Source: an uncultured Clostridia bacterium
GTDB taxonomy: Bacteria > Bacillota > Clostridia > Christensenellales > Borkfalkiaceae
Length of the DNA: 64,000 bases
NCBI GenBank assembly: GCA_944342025.1
Contig: CALVMD010000007.1
Coordinates: 1 to 64,000 of the forward strand
Direction of reading: 5' to 3'
Made by a program: the position numbers and the translations under genes. Positions 1 through 8,807 of the stretch are shown here, piece after piece. Within the stretch, counting starts at the first letter, position 1. Each line of letters starts with the position of its first letter. The notes under the pieces are model-generated. The model did not search any database and was not told the origin of the DNA. It saw only the letters and a program-made list of their open reading frames with translations.

Positions 1-282
1 CAAGGCTGGCAATACCAACACGCAGAATACCAAAGATACTTAAAAGAACACAATATTGCGCAGAGCATGTCGCGCAAGGGCAACTGTATGGATAACGGCG
101 CGATGGAATGTTTCTTTGGAAGATTGAAGGTAGAAATGTTCTACGGAGAGAAGTTTACAAGCGTAGAAGAATTTATACAGAAGTTGCATGAATACATATT
201 TTACTGGAACAACAAGAGAATTTCTCTCAAACTAAAAGGAATGAGCCCGGTACAATACCGAACTCATTGCCAAACGATTTAA
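1..282 (+). CDS. IS3-family transposase (OrfB), C-terminal part
   Basis: The frame is already open at the window edge and stops at 280-282, so only the last 93 residues of the transposase are visible. They carry the typical end of an rve/DDE integrase core: SMSRKGNCMDNGAMECFFG at residues 22-40, whose Glu in AMECFF matches the last catalytic acid, followed by LKVEMFYGE, HEYIFYWNNKR and SPVQYR. These are standard for the IS150-like branch of IS3. The protein would cut and join DNA at the element ends. The terminal inverted repeat follows 10 nt after the stop, so this end of the element looks intact. Whether the whole element is active cannot be judged, because the rest lies outside the window. 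Confidence 0.93.
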   Translation, partial: QGWQYQHAEYQRYLKEHNIAQSMSRKGNCMDNGAMECFFGRLKVEMFYGEKFTSVEEFIQKLHEYIFYWNNKRISLKLKGMSPVQYRTHCQTI

Positions 283-291
283 TTAAATTTT

Positions 292-316
292 TGTCCAAAC
301 TTTGGGGTTCACATCA
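292..316. repeat. Terminal inverted repeat of the IS3-family element (right end)
   Basis: The stretch starts TGTCCAAACTTTGGGG and ends TTCACATCA, the form seen at the ends of many IS3-family elements in Firmicutes. It lies just after the transposase stop. The element boundary is placed near 316. A flanking target duplication cannot be verified because the left end is outside the window. Confidence 0.75.
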
Positions 317-743
317 AAAAAAGCGGGGCGGCTGTTTTATGCAAGAAAAGGCGGGATCAATGCGGACACGAAACAAGACCGGCAGCGCACCGCGCGGAAA
401 ACGCGAGGGCGAACGCCGGCATCCCCCCACGCCCGAATCCTGTACGGCCGAAAGAATATGAATCGGGCGCAGAGCCTTGCGGTTCTGCGCCCGATCCATA
501 TATGATAAGGGGGAAAATGATGAGCAATTTCAGGTAACCAAGCGGAAGCGCTTGCGTCTTTCGTTTGATTACACGCATATTATATTCGAAGCCGCAAAAA
601 AAGTAAAGTAAATTTTTTGTCTTTTTTTAAAATTTTTTGAATTTAAATTTTGCAACGATTTTTGTTAAAAATTAACACTTTTTCCTCATTTTTAGGGCTT
701 ATACGGCAAAAATGTTAAAAATTTACACATTTTCGACAAATAT
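317..743. other. Gene-free stretch between IS end and spmB, with a strong hairpin and an AT-rich block
   Basis: No convincing gene is seen on either strand. Positions 462-495 form a 15-bp hairpin with a TTGC loop and one G-U pair, extendable to about 456-501; no clear T-tract follows it on either strand. Positions 590-735 are very AT-rich, unlike the neighbours, and contain small dyads such as GTTAAAAATTAAC. The stretch lies beyond the 3' end of spmB, so it may end the spmAB transcript or be DNA disturbed by the IS insertion. Confidence 0.5.
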
Positions 744-1256
744 CTACAGCACCCGACAAACGAGGCATCCGATCAGAACGGAAACGAAATTCGCCGCCAG
801 CGCGATGAGGATAAAACCCGCGGGCGCTTTTTTCGAAAGCCGCGAAAAATATACGGCGGAAACATAGAACACGGTTTCGCCCGAAGCGTAAACAACGCTC
901 GCGCATCGGCCGATATATGAATCGGCACCGTGCGCGGCGAAAATATCCGCAAGGACCGCAGCGGACCCGCTGCCCGAAAAGGGTTTTAAAAGAACGAGCC
1001 GCGAAATTTCAGGCGGGATGCCTAAACAGGAGAACGCGGGCGACAGCGCCTTTTCGAGCGCCGAGGAAAGTCCGCTCGCCTCAAACAGGGACGTGAGGAT
1101 CATGACGACCGCGATATACGGCAAAACGGAAAGGACGAGCGGCACGGCACCCTTGATCCCCTCGGCAAAGCTGTCGTACACTCTGACTTTACGCACGGCG
1201 GCAAAGAGGATGACCGCGAGAAAGACGAAGGGCAGAATGTACGCGAACGCGGTCAT
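744..1256 (-). CDS. spmB: Spore maturation protein B
   Basis: A 170-residue membrane protein of the nucleoside-recognition (Gate) domain family, matching the usual SpmB length. With SpmA it is needed for normal dehydration of the spore core in Bacillus. Visible features are a hydrophobic N-terminus (MTAFAYILPFVFLAVILFAA), the Gate-type segment VLSVLPYIAVVMILTSLFEASG, the conserved KPFSGSGSAAVLADI and SGETVFYVSAVYF, and a final transmembrane helix. The ATG at 1256 is chosen because it overlaps the spmA stop as ATGA and has AAGGAG a few bases upstream. The same frame stays open far upstream, but that extension runs antisense through metG and does not look like protein. Confidence 0.93.
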   Translation of the reverse strand: MTAFAYILPFVFLAVILFAAVRKVRVYDSFAEGIKGAVPLVLSVLPYIAVVMILTSLFEASGLSSALEKALSPAFSCLGIPPEISRLVLLKPFSGSGSAAVLADIFAAHGADSYIGRCASVVYASGETVFYVSAVYFSRLSKKAPAGFILIALAANFVSVLIGCLVCRVL

Positions 1257-1825
1257 CGGGTCTCCTTTTTGCGCGCCTTTCTGCCGCAGACGAGAAAGGC
1301 GAGCGCCGCCCCCGCGACGAGCGCCGCCGCCGAGGCAAGAAAAACAGGAAGAATGATGTCGTACGACGACGCCGAACCGTACCGTTCGCGCAGAGCAATG
1401 GCGGTGACGGGCAAAAACTGCAACCCTACGCAGTTGACGACAAAGAGCATCGCCTGAGAAAATTTTCTGTTTGCCGTCCCCTCCAAAAGTCCCATCGCCG
1501 AAACGCCCGCGGGCGTCGCCGCGCCGCCCATGCCCAAAAGATTGGCGGAGAGATTGACGGCGATCTGACCGAGCGCGGCGGGATTCTGAGTGCGAAAAAG
1601 GCGCGACGTCACGGGGCGCAGTCCCTTCGCAAGCCCGCGCGTAAGGCGGGCGTCTTCCGCGATCTTCAAAAAGCCGAGCCATACCGTATAAACGGCGGCG
1701 AGCGTTGCGCCGAGACGGAGCGCATCTTCCGCGCCCGAAAGGAGTGCGGGAAGAAAAGCGGACGGATCGGACAAAAGCAGCGCCGCCGACGAAAGCGCAA
1801 AAATACAGACAAACAGTACGTTCAT
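1253..1825 (-). CDS. spmA: Spore maturation protein A
   Basis: A 190-residue integral membrane protein of the same Gate family as SpmB. Diagnostic segments are NPAALGQIAVNLSANLLGMG (about residues 81-100) and AATPAGVSAMGLL, then several hydrophobic helices and a basic tail. It is translationally coupled to spmB by a 4-bp stop/start overlap. AGGGGACAAG upstream of the ATG serves as ribosome site. The pair implies that the organism, or its recent ancestor, forms endospores, although spmAB alone can persist in non-sporulating relatives. No sigma-E or sigma-G promoter could be assigned with confidence in 1826-1926. Confidence 0.93.
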   Translation of the reverse strand: MNVLFVCIFALSSAALLLSDPSAFLPALLSGAEDALRLGATLAAVYTVWLGFLKIAEDARLTRGLAKGLRPVTSRLFRTQNPAALGQIAVNLSANLLGMGGAATPAGVSAMGLLEGTANRKFSQAMLFVVNCVGLQFLPVTAIALRERYGSASSYDIILPVFLASAAALVAGAALAFLVCGRKARKKETR

Positions 1826-1926
1826 AAACTTGTCCCCTTGCGCCTATCTTATGCGCGGGCGCGGCGAAACAGAACGGCAAAAGCCTTCCCTCACGAGGGA
1901 AAAATTGCGGGAACACAGAGTTTTTG

Positions 1927-1955
1927 TTTACAATATTGTAAAAATGCGGTATAAT
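1927..1955 (+). promoter_or_regulatory. Sigma-A promoter of metG
   Basis: TTTACA (1927-1932), a 17-nt spacer and a perfect TATAAT (1950-1955). Transcription would start near 1962, leaving about 48 nt of leader before the metG ATG. No T-box or S-box was seen in this short leader. Confidence 0.85.
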
Positions 1956-2009
1956 ATCTGCATTCACGGATAACGAGCGCGCACGGGCGCGGCAAAGAGG
2001 CAGGGACAT

Positions 2010-3998
2010 ATGAAAGCAGAAAAAAAACCTTATTATATTACGACGGCAATCGCCTACACTTCGGGCAAGCCGCACATCGGGAACACTTACGAGATCGTGC
2101 TGACCGACGCGATCGCGCGGTTCAAACGCAACCAGGGCTTGGACGTGCGCTTTCAGACGGGCACGGACGAGCATGGCCAGAAAATCGAAGAGAAGGCCGC
2201 AGCGGCGGGCGTAACGCCCAAACAGTTCGTGGACGGCGTTGCGGAAGAGATAAAGGGCATCTGGGATCTGATGAACGTTTCCTACGACAAATTTATCCGC
2301 ACCACCGACGCCGACCACGAGAAACAGGTACAGAAGATCTTCAAAAAACTGTACGACCAGGGCGACATCTACAAAGGCTCGTACGAGGGCATGTACTGCA
2401 CCCCCTGCGAATCGTTCTGGACCCCCTCGCAGCTCGTAGACGGCAAGTGCCCCGACTGCGGCAGAGAGGTAAAGCCCGCCAAGGAGGAAGCGTACTTCTT
2501 CCGCATGAGCAAGTACGCCGACCGCCTGATGCAGTACTACGACGAGCACCCCGAATTCATCGCGCCCCTCTCGCGCAAGAACGAGATGGTGAACAACTTT
2601 TTAAAGCCCGGCCTGCAGGATCTGTGCGTTTCGCGCACTTCCTTTACGTGGGGCATTCCCGTCGATTTCGACCCCAAACACGTCGTATACGTGTGGCTGG
2701 ACGCCCTGACCAACTACATCACGGGGCTCGGGTACGACGCGGACGGAAACTCGGACGAACTGTTTGAAAAGTATTGGCCTGCCGACGTGCACGTCATCGG
2801 CAAGGACATCATACGCTTCCACACCATCTACTGGCCCATCTTTCTGATGGCGCTGGGGCTTCCCCTGCCCAAGCGGGTGTTCGGGCACCCGTGGCTGTTG
2901 ATGGGCGGCGACAAGATGAGCAAGTCGCGCGGGAACGTCATCTACGCGGACGAACTGGTCAAAATTTTCGGCGTGGACGCGGTGCGCTACTTCGTGCTCA
3001 ACGATATGCCCTTCGACAACGACGGGAACATCACCTGGGAGCTCATCAACGACCGCGTGAACTCCGACCTCGCGAACACCTACGGCAACCTCGTATCCCG
3101 CACGGCGGCGATGGCGCTCAAATATTTTGACGGCGCGCTCTGCGATATGGGCGCCGCCGAACCGGTGGACGCCGAGCTCAAAGCGATGGCGGAGGCGCTG
3201 TACGGCAAAGTTGCCGCCAGGATGGACGAGTTCAAAATTTCCGACGCGCTGGGCGAAATTTTCACCTTTTTGCGCCGGTGCAACAAGTACATCGACGAGA
3301 CGGCGCCGTGGCTCCTTGCCAAGGACGAGGCGAAAAAGGACAGGCTGTCGACCGTATTGTACAACCTTGCGGAGAGCATCCTCATCGCGACGGCGCTGCT
3401 GCAGCCCTTCCTGCCCGAAACGGCGGAAAAGGTGTTCGCACAGTTCAACGCCCCGCAGCGCGATTACGCGAAATTGGACAAATTCGGGCTTTTAAAGAAC
3501 GGCGCGAAGGTCTCCCCCGCAGAAACACACCTCTTCGAGCGCAAAAATTATAAAGACGTGGAGGCGGCGTACGAGGCGATGCACGGCGGCGCCAAACCCG
3601 CGGAGGAAACGAAAAAGGCGCGAAAAGCCGACAACGCTCCCAAGAAAGCGAGCCACGAACCCGAATACCCCGCCGAGATTTCCATCGACGACTTCGGAAA
3701 AGTGCGCATGCAGGTGGGCAAGGTCATCGCCTCCGAAAAGGTAGAAAAGAGCGACAAGCTCCTCAAAAACACCGTGCAGATCGGCGATGAAACGCGCACG
3801 GTGGTGAGCGGCATCGCGAAGTTCTATACCCCCGAGCAGATGGTGGGCAAGCGCGTCATCGTGGTGACGAACCTGAAACCCGCGAAACTTCGCGGCATCG
3901 TGAGCGAGGGCATGATTCTTTGCGCGGAGAATGCGGAAGGAAAGCTGTGCCTCATTTCCCCCGAAAGCGAGATCGAGGACGGAAGCGGCATCTTTTAA
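2010..3998 (+). CDS. metG: Methionyl-tRNA synthetase
   Basis: A class I synthetase of 662 residues that charges tRNA-Met in the cytoplasm. The HIGH-type signature is GKPHIGN near residues 18-24 and KMSKS lies near residue 303. A single zinc knuckle is built by CTPC (about 130-133) and CPDC (about 147-150), as in the one-knuckle bacterial forms. The C-terminal 105 residues (from about 557, IDDFGKVRMQVGKV) are the EMAP-II-like tRNA-binding domain, joined by a Lys/Glu/Ala-rich linker. Length is normal for the dimeric MetG with this appended domain. It has its own promoter at 1927 and a terminator after 4038, so it is likely monocistronic. Confidence 0.98.
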   Translation: MKAEKKPYYITTAIAYTSGKPHIGNTYEIVLTDAIARFKRNQGLDVRFQTGTDEHGQKIEEKAAAAGVTPKQFVDGVAEEIKGIWDLMNVSYDKFIRTTDADHEKQVQKIFKKLYDQGDIYKGSYEGMYCTPCESFWTPSQLVDGKCPDCGREVKPAKEEAYFFRMSKYADRLMQYYDEHPEFIAPLSRKNEMVNNFLKPGLQDLCVSRTSFTWGIPVDFDPKHVVYVWLDALTNYITGLGYDADGNSDELFEKYWPADVHVIGKDIIRFHTIYWPIFLMALGLPLPKRVFGHPWLLMGGDKMSKSRGNVIYADELVKIFGVDAVRYFVLNDMPFDNDGNITWELINDRVNSDLANTYGNLVSRTAAMALKYFDGALCDMGAAEPVDAELKAMAEALYGKVAARMDEFKISDALGEIFTFLRRCNKYIDETAPWLLAKDEAKKDRLSTVLYNLAESILIATALLQPFLPETAEKVFAQFNAPQRDYAKLDKFGLLKNGAKVSPAETHLFERKNYKDVEAAYEAMHGGAKPAEETKKARKADNAPKKASHEPEYPAEISIDDFGKVRMQVGKVIASEKVEKSDKLLKNTVQIGDETRTVVSGIAKFYTPEQMVGKRVIVVTNLKPAKLRGIVSEGMILCAENAEGKLCLISPESEIEDGSGIF

Positions 3999-4037
3999 CG
4001 TATTCCTCCGTTCCGACCCATATCAACCGAATCATCT

Positions 4038-4087
4038 GAAAAAGGAGAGAGGCATCGCCGAAAACGGCGGGACTCCTCTCCTTTTTT
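4038..4087 (+). terminator. Rho-independent terminator after metG
   Basis: A hairpin with outer arms AAAAAGGAGAG / CTCTCCTTTTT and an inner stem GCCG-AAAA-CGGC lies 40 nt after the metG stop and ends in a T-tract (4081-4087). Confidence 0.85.
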
Positions 4088-4238
4088 ATCTTTCGGCGGG
4101 CTTTCTGCCCGCAAGAGATCTCCATACACGCATTGCGGACAGGCGTTTCTCCTTGACGAACATCGCAAAAAAGCGTACAATATTATGCAAAGCGATGTGC
4201 CCCGCAGGGGCGCGGTTCGAAGGGGGGGGGAAGCGGCA

Positions 4239-5273
4239 ATGAGCGTGACCGTTGCGAATATTGTTACCTATTTCACTCCCGAAGAGACTGCCCGAGGAGT
4301 TCGCGCACCTGCCCATCCGCAAAAGACTGCCCTTCTGCGACTTTCACGACAGCGAAATCTCACCGCCGCGCCATCGGAACGGGCGGGTGACGTTTGCCGT
4401 ATACCTCTTTTCCTGCAAGGTTCAACTCATCTTCGAGGGGGGGCGGAAAACTTTGTGCGGGACGGCGATTTTGCGCGCATTAAGCGCGGCACAACATTGC
4501 AATTTCTCGGCTGCTCCATCCGAAAGCAGGGCGATTTGTACGAATACGCGCTTTTGACTGCGGGCGCGGGCGAAGTGAAATTCACCTTCCGCACCGCGCA
4601 TGCGAAACTTTGCGGCATCATCCATGCGGCGGAGTTTATTTGCAGGCGACTGGCGGGGTACCGCGATCATCTGCGTTCTTTTTCCGCAGACGAACGGGAG
4701 AGGTTGGGGCTGAAACTGCCCGATGAAAAGGAGCGATTTCCCGACGCGGATTATTTCTTTTTCCCCTATTTTGACGAGATGAACGAGCTCGGCGCCCTGC
4801 GATCGGCCGATTTCCCCTTTTACGCGCTCTGGCAGCTGCACCGCGCCCTGCACGAAGGGGATTGGGGCGAAGGTTTTGCGGACGAGAAAAAGGAGACTTG
4901 GCGCCTGATCGTGGGCGGGTATCTGCGTTATTTCCGCGAATGCGGGTATGACCTTTTGCCCCTCTTCAAAAAATACGCGCCGCACTGGGCGGAGAATTTT
5001 TCCGCCGTGCAAGGAGCGTATCTCGCCGCAGAAAACGGCGGCTGCCGGAAAGAGAATGAAGAAAAGCTGTTCCGCATCACCGCGCGGCACCTTGCGGGCA
5101 GCTGGCATCTGTACGGCGGAGGTGCGGCGGCGCTGAAATATTCGGATCTTCTGCCCCTGTCGGACTACAGCAAAACGCCGCAGGGACAAGAGGAAGAAGC
5201 CCGCGCAGAGGCGTACGAAGAGGAATTCGTGCGCGCGCTCTGCGCCGCGGCAAACGACAGGCGCGCAAAATAA
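4239..5273 (+). pseudogene. Hypothetical protein with a probable pair of compensating frameshifts
   Basis: The frame from ATG 4239 is open for 344 codons, but the part encoded by about 4290-4440 reads like noise, whereas the +1 frame over the same bases reads like protein (LPIRKRLPFCDFHDSEI, then VTFAVYLFSCKVQLIFEGG). From the G7 run at 4437-4443 onward the original frame is good again (ENFVRDGDFARIKRG through KYSDLLPLSDYS). One extra base near 4240-4290 and one missing G in the run would explain this; a G9 run also sits at 4222-4230 before the ATG. The family is not recognised with certainty; the HDS-containing start faintly recalls DUF4085. It may be damaged, or intact with sequence errors at homopolymers. 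It lies between the metG terminator and tatD. Confidence 0.6.
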
Positions 5274-5307
5274 TCCGCGCAAAATATACGGAACTCTATC
5301 AAAAATC

Positions 5308-6108
5308 ATGTATATCGACACGCACGCACATTTAAATTACGAAGATAAATACGGTGATATGGCGGCTTTCCTTTCCGACATTGCGGCGGCGGGAGTGGAT
5401 ACCGTTATCAACGTGGGCTGGAACCTGGATTCTTCCGCGCTCGCGGCAAAAATGGCGGAAGATAAAAGCGCGGAGAGCGCCGCAAACGCCCCCGCGCTGT
5501 ACTTTGCGGCGGGGTTTCACCCCTCTAACCTTTCGGATTTCCGTGAAGGCGATTACGGGCGCATCGCAGATCTCCTCTCCTCTCCGAAAGGGGTCGCCGT
5601 CGGAGAGATCGGACTCGATTACCATTACGACGGCACCGACGAGACCGCGCAGAAGCGGGCGTTCTGCGAGCAGCTGGAACTTGCCGACTCGCTCGGCCTG
5701 CCCTTTATCATTCACAGCCGCGACGCGGCGGCAGACACCTTACAGATCCTCAAAGACAACCGCGCAAAACTTGCGCACGGCGGGGTGATGCACTGCTTTT
5801 CGGGCAGCCCCGAAACGGCGAAGGAATATTTGAAACTCGGGCTGTACATCTCCTTTGCGGGGCCCGTCACCTTTAAAAACGCGCGGCGGCTGGACGAAGT
5901 CGCAAAGATCGTACCCGCCGACCGCATTTTAGCGGAAACCGACTCCCCCTACCTTGCGCCCGAACCGCTGCGCGGCACCCTCAACACCCCGAAAAACGTG
6001 GTGCGCGTGTATGAAAAGCTGGCGATACTGCGGGGCGAAGAGCCCGCCGCTTTAGCGGCGCAGATACACAAAAACGCGCGGGCGCTGTTTTTTAAGCTGA
6101 AAGGCTAG
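5308..6108 (+). CDS. tatD: TatD-family metal-dependent hydrolase (DNase)
   Basis: A 266-residue TIM-barrel amidohydrolase-type nuclease. The metal ligands of the family are visible: DTHAHL (His6, His8), GEIGLDYHY (Glu), HSRDA (His), MHCFSGS (His) and the final ETDSPYLAP (Asp). TatD enzymes act as 3'-5' exonucleases and AP endonucleases in the cytoplasm. Length is typical. No strong ribosome site precedes the ATG. It is followed after 26 nt by the radical-SAM gene that habitually accompanies tatD in Clostridia, probably on one transcript. Confidence 0.95.
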   Translation: MYIDTHAHLNYEDKYGDMAAFLSDIAAAGVDTVINVGWNLDSSALAAKMAEDKSAESAANAPALYFAAGFHPSNLSDFREGDYGRIADLLSSPKGVAVGEIGLDYHYDGTDETAQKRAFCEQLELADSLGLPFIIHSRDAAADTLQILKDNRAKLAHGGVMHCFSGSPETAKEYLKLGLYISFAGPVTFKNARRLDEVAKIVPADRILAETDSPYLAPEPLRGTLNTPKNVVRVYEKLAILRGEEPAALAAQIHKNARALFFKLKG

Positions 6109-6134
6109 CCGCGCGGGCGCATACGGAGATGATT

Positions 6135-6737
6135 ATGGAAAAATACGAAAATTTTACTTACGAACTGGACGGAAACCTGTATATCAACCTGACGAGCAAA
6201 TGCCCGAACGACTGCACGTTCTGCGTGCGCAACGAAAAGTCCGATTATTTCGGGCATAAACTGTGGCTTTCGCGCGAGCCGGGCGCGGAAGAGGTCATCT
6301 CGCGCCTGCCCGACGACATCAAAAAATACCGCGAATATGTATTCTGCGGATTCGGTGAACCGACGGTCAAACTGCCCGTCCTTCTGGCTGTCGCAAAGGA
6401 GATCAAAGCGCGCGGCGGAATCGTGCGGATCAACACCAACGGGCAGGCGAACATGATCTGGAAAAGGGACGTGACGGGCGAGCTTGCGGGGACGGTCGAC
6501 AAGATCAACGTGAGCCTGAACGAGGCGACAGCCGAGGACTATGCGAAGCTGTGCAGGCCCGCGTTCGGCGAGGCGGCGTTCGAAGGCTTGCAGGATTTTG
6601 CCAAAAAGTGCGCCGCACACGGCATAGACACCTGGTTTTCGGTGGTCGACGTCATCGGCGAAGAAAAAATTGCAAAGTGCCGCGAAATCGCAAAAAACTG
6701 CGGCGTAGCGCTGAAAGTGCGGCCGTATATCGGATAA
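6135..6737 (+). CDS. TatD-associated radical SAM protein
   Basis: A short radical-SAM protein of about 200 residues. The CX3CX2C cluster motif is at Cys23, Cys27 and Cys30 (TSKCPNDCTFC), followed by the glycine-rich segment YVFCGFGEPTVKLP that contacts SAM. It corresponds to the family described as 'radical SAM, TatD family-associated'; the reaction is unknown. I start at ATG 6135 because GGAG at 6125-6128 is 6 nt away, whereas the in-frame ATG at 6129 would abut it. The protein lacks a C-terminal SPASM-type cysteine domain. It is adjacent to tatD and likely co-transcribed with it. Confidence 0.88.
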   Translation: MEKYENFTYELDGNLYINLTSKCPNDCTFCVRNEKSDYFGHKLWLSREPGAEEVISRLPDDIKKYREYVFCGFGEPTVKLPVLLAVAKEIKARGGIVRINTNGQANMIWKRDVTGELAGTVDKINVSLNEATAEDYAKLCRPAFGEAAFEGLQDFAKKCAAHGIDTWFSVVDVIGEEKIAKCREIAKNCGVALKVRPYIG

Positions 6738-7130
6738 TTTTCGCAATTTGACGGAAACGCCTGCGGGATTTTGTGCCATGCGGGCGGAAACACCCGGAAA
6801 CGCCCTGCATTCGGGATTGCCGCAAAAAATCCCGCGACAGACGGCGCGGGCGTTCGCCCCGGCAAAAAGCGGACCCGAAAACGCCTACAAAAAAGAAAAA
6901 GCCGCTTTTTGAAACACATCCGCAAAAACCTGCATCCGTCTTTCTCAAAACAGCTTTTCCTTTCTCATTTGTAAGGCCCCGCAACAAACGGGTCCTGTTC
7001 AACCCTATCTTTCCGTCTTGGCATAACTTCCGATCCGTAAAGGTCTTCCGCTTGCTCGGATAAGAAAAGGTTTACGACAGCAGTATGCCCGCATAAGGGC
7101 TGTTTATACTTTCAGAAACGGAGTTAAATT
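6738..7130. other. Gene-free stretch between radical-SAM gene and rsmA
   Basis: Several short overlapping frames exist but none looks like protein and none has a ribosome site. A weak inverted repeat (AAAAAGCGG at 6864-6872 with CCGCTTTTT at 6902-6910, 29-nt loop) could end the tatD transcript. Just before rsmA the DNA is AT-richer but no promoter with a convincing spacing was found. No known structured RNA was recognised. Confidence 0.4.
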
Positions 7131-7985
7131 ATGGAAAATCTGCGCCAGATCCTCGCAAAACACGGCTTTTCGTTCAAAAAACAGTTTGGACAGAACTTTA
7201 TTTCGGACACCAACCTGTTAAAGAGCATCGTTGCGGCGGCGGATGCGGAAGGCGCTACCGTGCTGGAAATCGGCTGCGGGGCGGGCACGCTCACGCGCGA
7301 AATCGCCGCAAAGGCAAAAAAAGTGATCGCTTACGAGATCGATACGAAATTGCAGCCCGTGCTTGCGGAAACGCTGGCGGGCGTGGAAAACGCGGAAGTC
7401 GTCTTCCGCGACTTTCTCAAAGCCGACCTGAAAGCGCTGGAAGCGGAACTTCCGCCCTACCTTGTCGTGGCGAATCTCCCCTACTATATCACATCCCCCC
7501 TCGTGATGAAATTTATCGAGGAGAGCGAGAAGGCGGAAAAACTCGTGATCATGGTGCAGGACGACGTGGCAAAGCGCTTTTGCGCGGCCGCGGGAACGGC
7601 GGATTACGGTGCGATCACCGCGTCTATCGCCCGCAGAGCGTCTGCCGAGACCGTAAAATTTGTGCCGAGGCAGATGTTTTATCCCGTTCCCAACGTGGAC
7701 AGCGCGGTCGTAAAGCTGACATTTATCAAAGACCGAATCCCCGTAAAGAGCGCAAAACTGTACCGCGAAACGGTGCGCGCCGCCTTTTTATCGAGAAGGA
7801 AAACTTTGGAGAACAACCTGATGAACGCCTTTTCCCTGCCGAGGGAAGAGGCAGCAGAAATTCTCCGCCGCGCGGATATCCCCGACAAAGCGCGCGGCGA
7901 AACGCTTTCCCCCGAAGCGCTCGCACACCTTTCCGATCTGCTCTTCGAATACGGCGCGGGCAAAAACGCAGACAACGGGCGATAA
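7131..7985 (+). CDS. rsmA: 16S rRNA dimethyladenosine transferase
   Basis: RsmA/KsgA dimethylates two adjacent adenines in helix 45 of 16S rRNA using SAM. All hallmarks are present in 284 residues: FGQNFISD near residue 20, the SAM-binding VLEIGCGAGTLT (about 44-55), and the catalytic motif NLPYYIT near residue 121, followed by the C-terminal helical domain (FLSRRKTLENNLM). ACGGAG precedes the ATG. Length is normal. A DinB-like gene follows after 13 nt, so the two are probably co-transcribed. Confidence 0.97.
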   Translation: MENLRQILAKHGFSFKKQFGQNFISDTNLLKSIVAAADAEGATVLEIGCGAGTLTREIAAKAKKVIAYEIDTKLQPVLAETLAGVENAEVVFRDFLKADLKALEAELPPYLVVANLPYYITSPLVMKFIEESEKAEKLVIMVQDDVAKRFCAAAGTADYGAITASIARRASAETVKFVPRQMFYPVPNVDSAVVKLTFIKDRIPVKSAKLYRETVRAAFLSRRKTLENNLMNAFSLPREEAAEILRRADIPDKARGETLSPEALAHLSDLLFEYGAGKNADNGR

Positions 7986-7998
7986 CGGAGAGGCCGCC

Positions 7999-8706
7999 AT
8001 GAAAATACGCTGTATATGGGAACATAACGGAAACGACACCCTTTTATTTTCGGAAAACTGCGTCGGCGCATTCACGCGGGGAGAATCGCCCGAAACCGCA
8101 TTGAAAAAAATGCCGACGGAGATCGCGTCCTACCTGACATGGAGAGGTTTGCCCGACCCCGAGTCGTTCGAGACCGAAATCGTCCAGGAAAAGATTTCCG
8201 CATTGCAGATCAGCGACGCAGATTCTGACGTGCTGTTCGAAACGGAAAAAGTTCCTCTCGCCCTTTCGGAATACGAAATGCTGAAAGAGTTGGCGCTGAA
8301 ATCCGCGCGGGACTTTCTGGCGCTGTACGAAAGTGTTCCGAACAAGAACGAAAGCTGTCTGCCCGCACGGCGGACTTTTTATGGACAAGCGCCGCGCACG
8401 GCCCTTGAAATGTACGAACACACAAAAAATGTAAACAACTACTACTTCGGCGAGATCGGTATCGAAGCAAGTAACGAGGGAGACATATTTTCTTGCAGGG
8501 CGCGCGGTTTTGAAAAATTGGAAATGCACGCCGGTTTTCTCGCCAACGAGGTCTTCAAAGGGAGCTACGGGGAAGAATGGTCTCTCCGAAAAGTCTTGCG
8601 GCGCTTTGTATGGCACGATCGGATTCACGCGAAAGCCATGTACCGCATGACGGTGCAAACTTTCGGCCCCGATGCGATACGGAATATCTTTCAATTCATT
8701 CTCTGA
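7999..8706 (+). CDS. DinB-like/HicB-like hypothetical protein
   Basis: A soluble protein of 235 residues. The first 50 residues (ENCVGAFTRGESPETALKKM) resemble the small HicB-like fold. The rest looks like a DinB/YfiT-type four-helix protein: RTALEMYEHTKNVNNYYFGEIG and the C-terminal RRFVWHDRIHAKAMYRM, where the histidines could bind a metal. DinB-fold proteins include thiol-dependent transferases, but no activity can be assigned here. It has a GGAGAGG ribosome site and lies 13 nt after rsmA. A strong hairpin at 8757 follows. Confidence 0.6.
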   Translation: MKIRCIWEHNGNDTLLFSENCVGAFTRGESPETALKKMPTEIASYLTWRGLPDPESFETEIVQEKISALQISDADSDVLFETEKVPLALSEYEMLKELALKSARDFLALYESVPNKNESCLPARRTFYGQAPRTALEMYEHTKNVNNYYFGEIGIEASNEGDIFSCRARGFEKLEMHAGFLANEVFKGSYGEEWSLRKVLRRFVWHDRIHAKAMYRMTVQTFGPDAIRNIFQFIL

Positions 8707-8756
8707 TCGCCGCCCCGACAAGGGCGGCAAAAAATAACTGCTTTTCCGAATACAGA

Positions 8757-8790
8757 AGCCCTCGGGGCGGCGACGCCGCCCCGAGGGCTT
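8757..8790. terminator. Strong convergent hairpin, likely bidirectional terminator
   Basis: Perfect 15-bp inverted repeat (AGCCCTCGGGGCGGC and its complement) with a 3-nt centre, between the convergent DinB-like gene and the DUF1349 pseudogene. T-tracts on either side are weak. A smaller GCCGCCC/GGGCGGC hairpin lies at 8709-8728 and is followed by A residues on the plus strand. Confidence 0.65.
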
Positions 8791-8807
8791 TCGGTTACAG
8801 GAAAATA

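Noticed and set aside
541..556. GGAAGCGCTTGC as a LacI-type operator
   Set aside because: It is CG-centred and partly palindromic but no promoter or regulated gene start lies nearby; chance is likely.
1257..2549. Long minus-strand frame extending spmB upstream through spmA and metG
   Set aside because: The extension runs antisense to metG and in another frame of spmA, has no ribosome site and shows no protein-like pattern; the ATG at 1256 is well supported.
6771..7063. Short overlapping frames before rsmA
   Set aside because: No ribosome site, Lys/Arg/Pro-rich composition and no recognisable motif.
8709..8728. Small GC hairpin as terminator of the DinB-like gene
   Set aside because: It is followed by A residues, not T, on the coding strand; the larger hairpin at 8757 is the better candidate.
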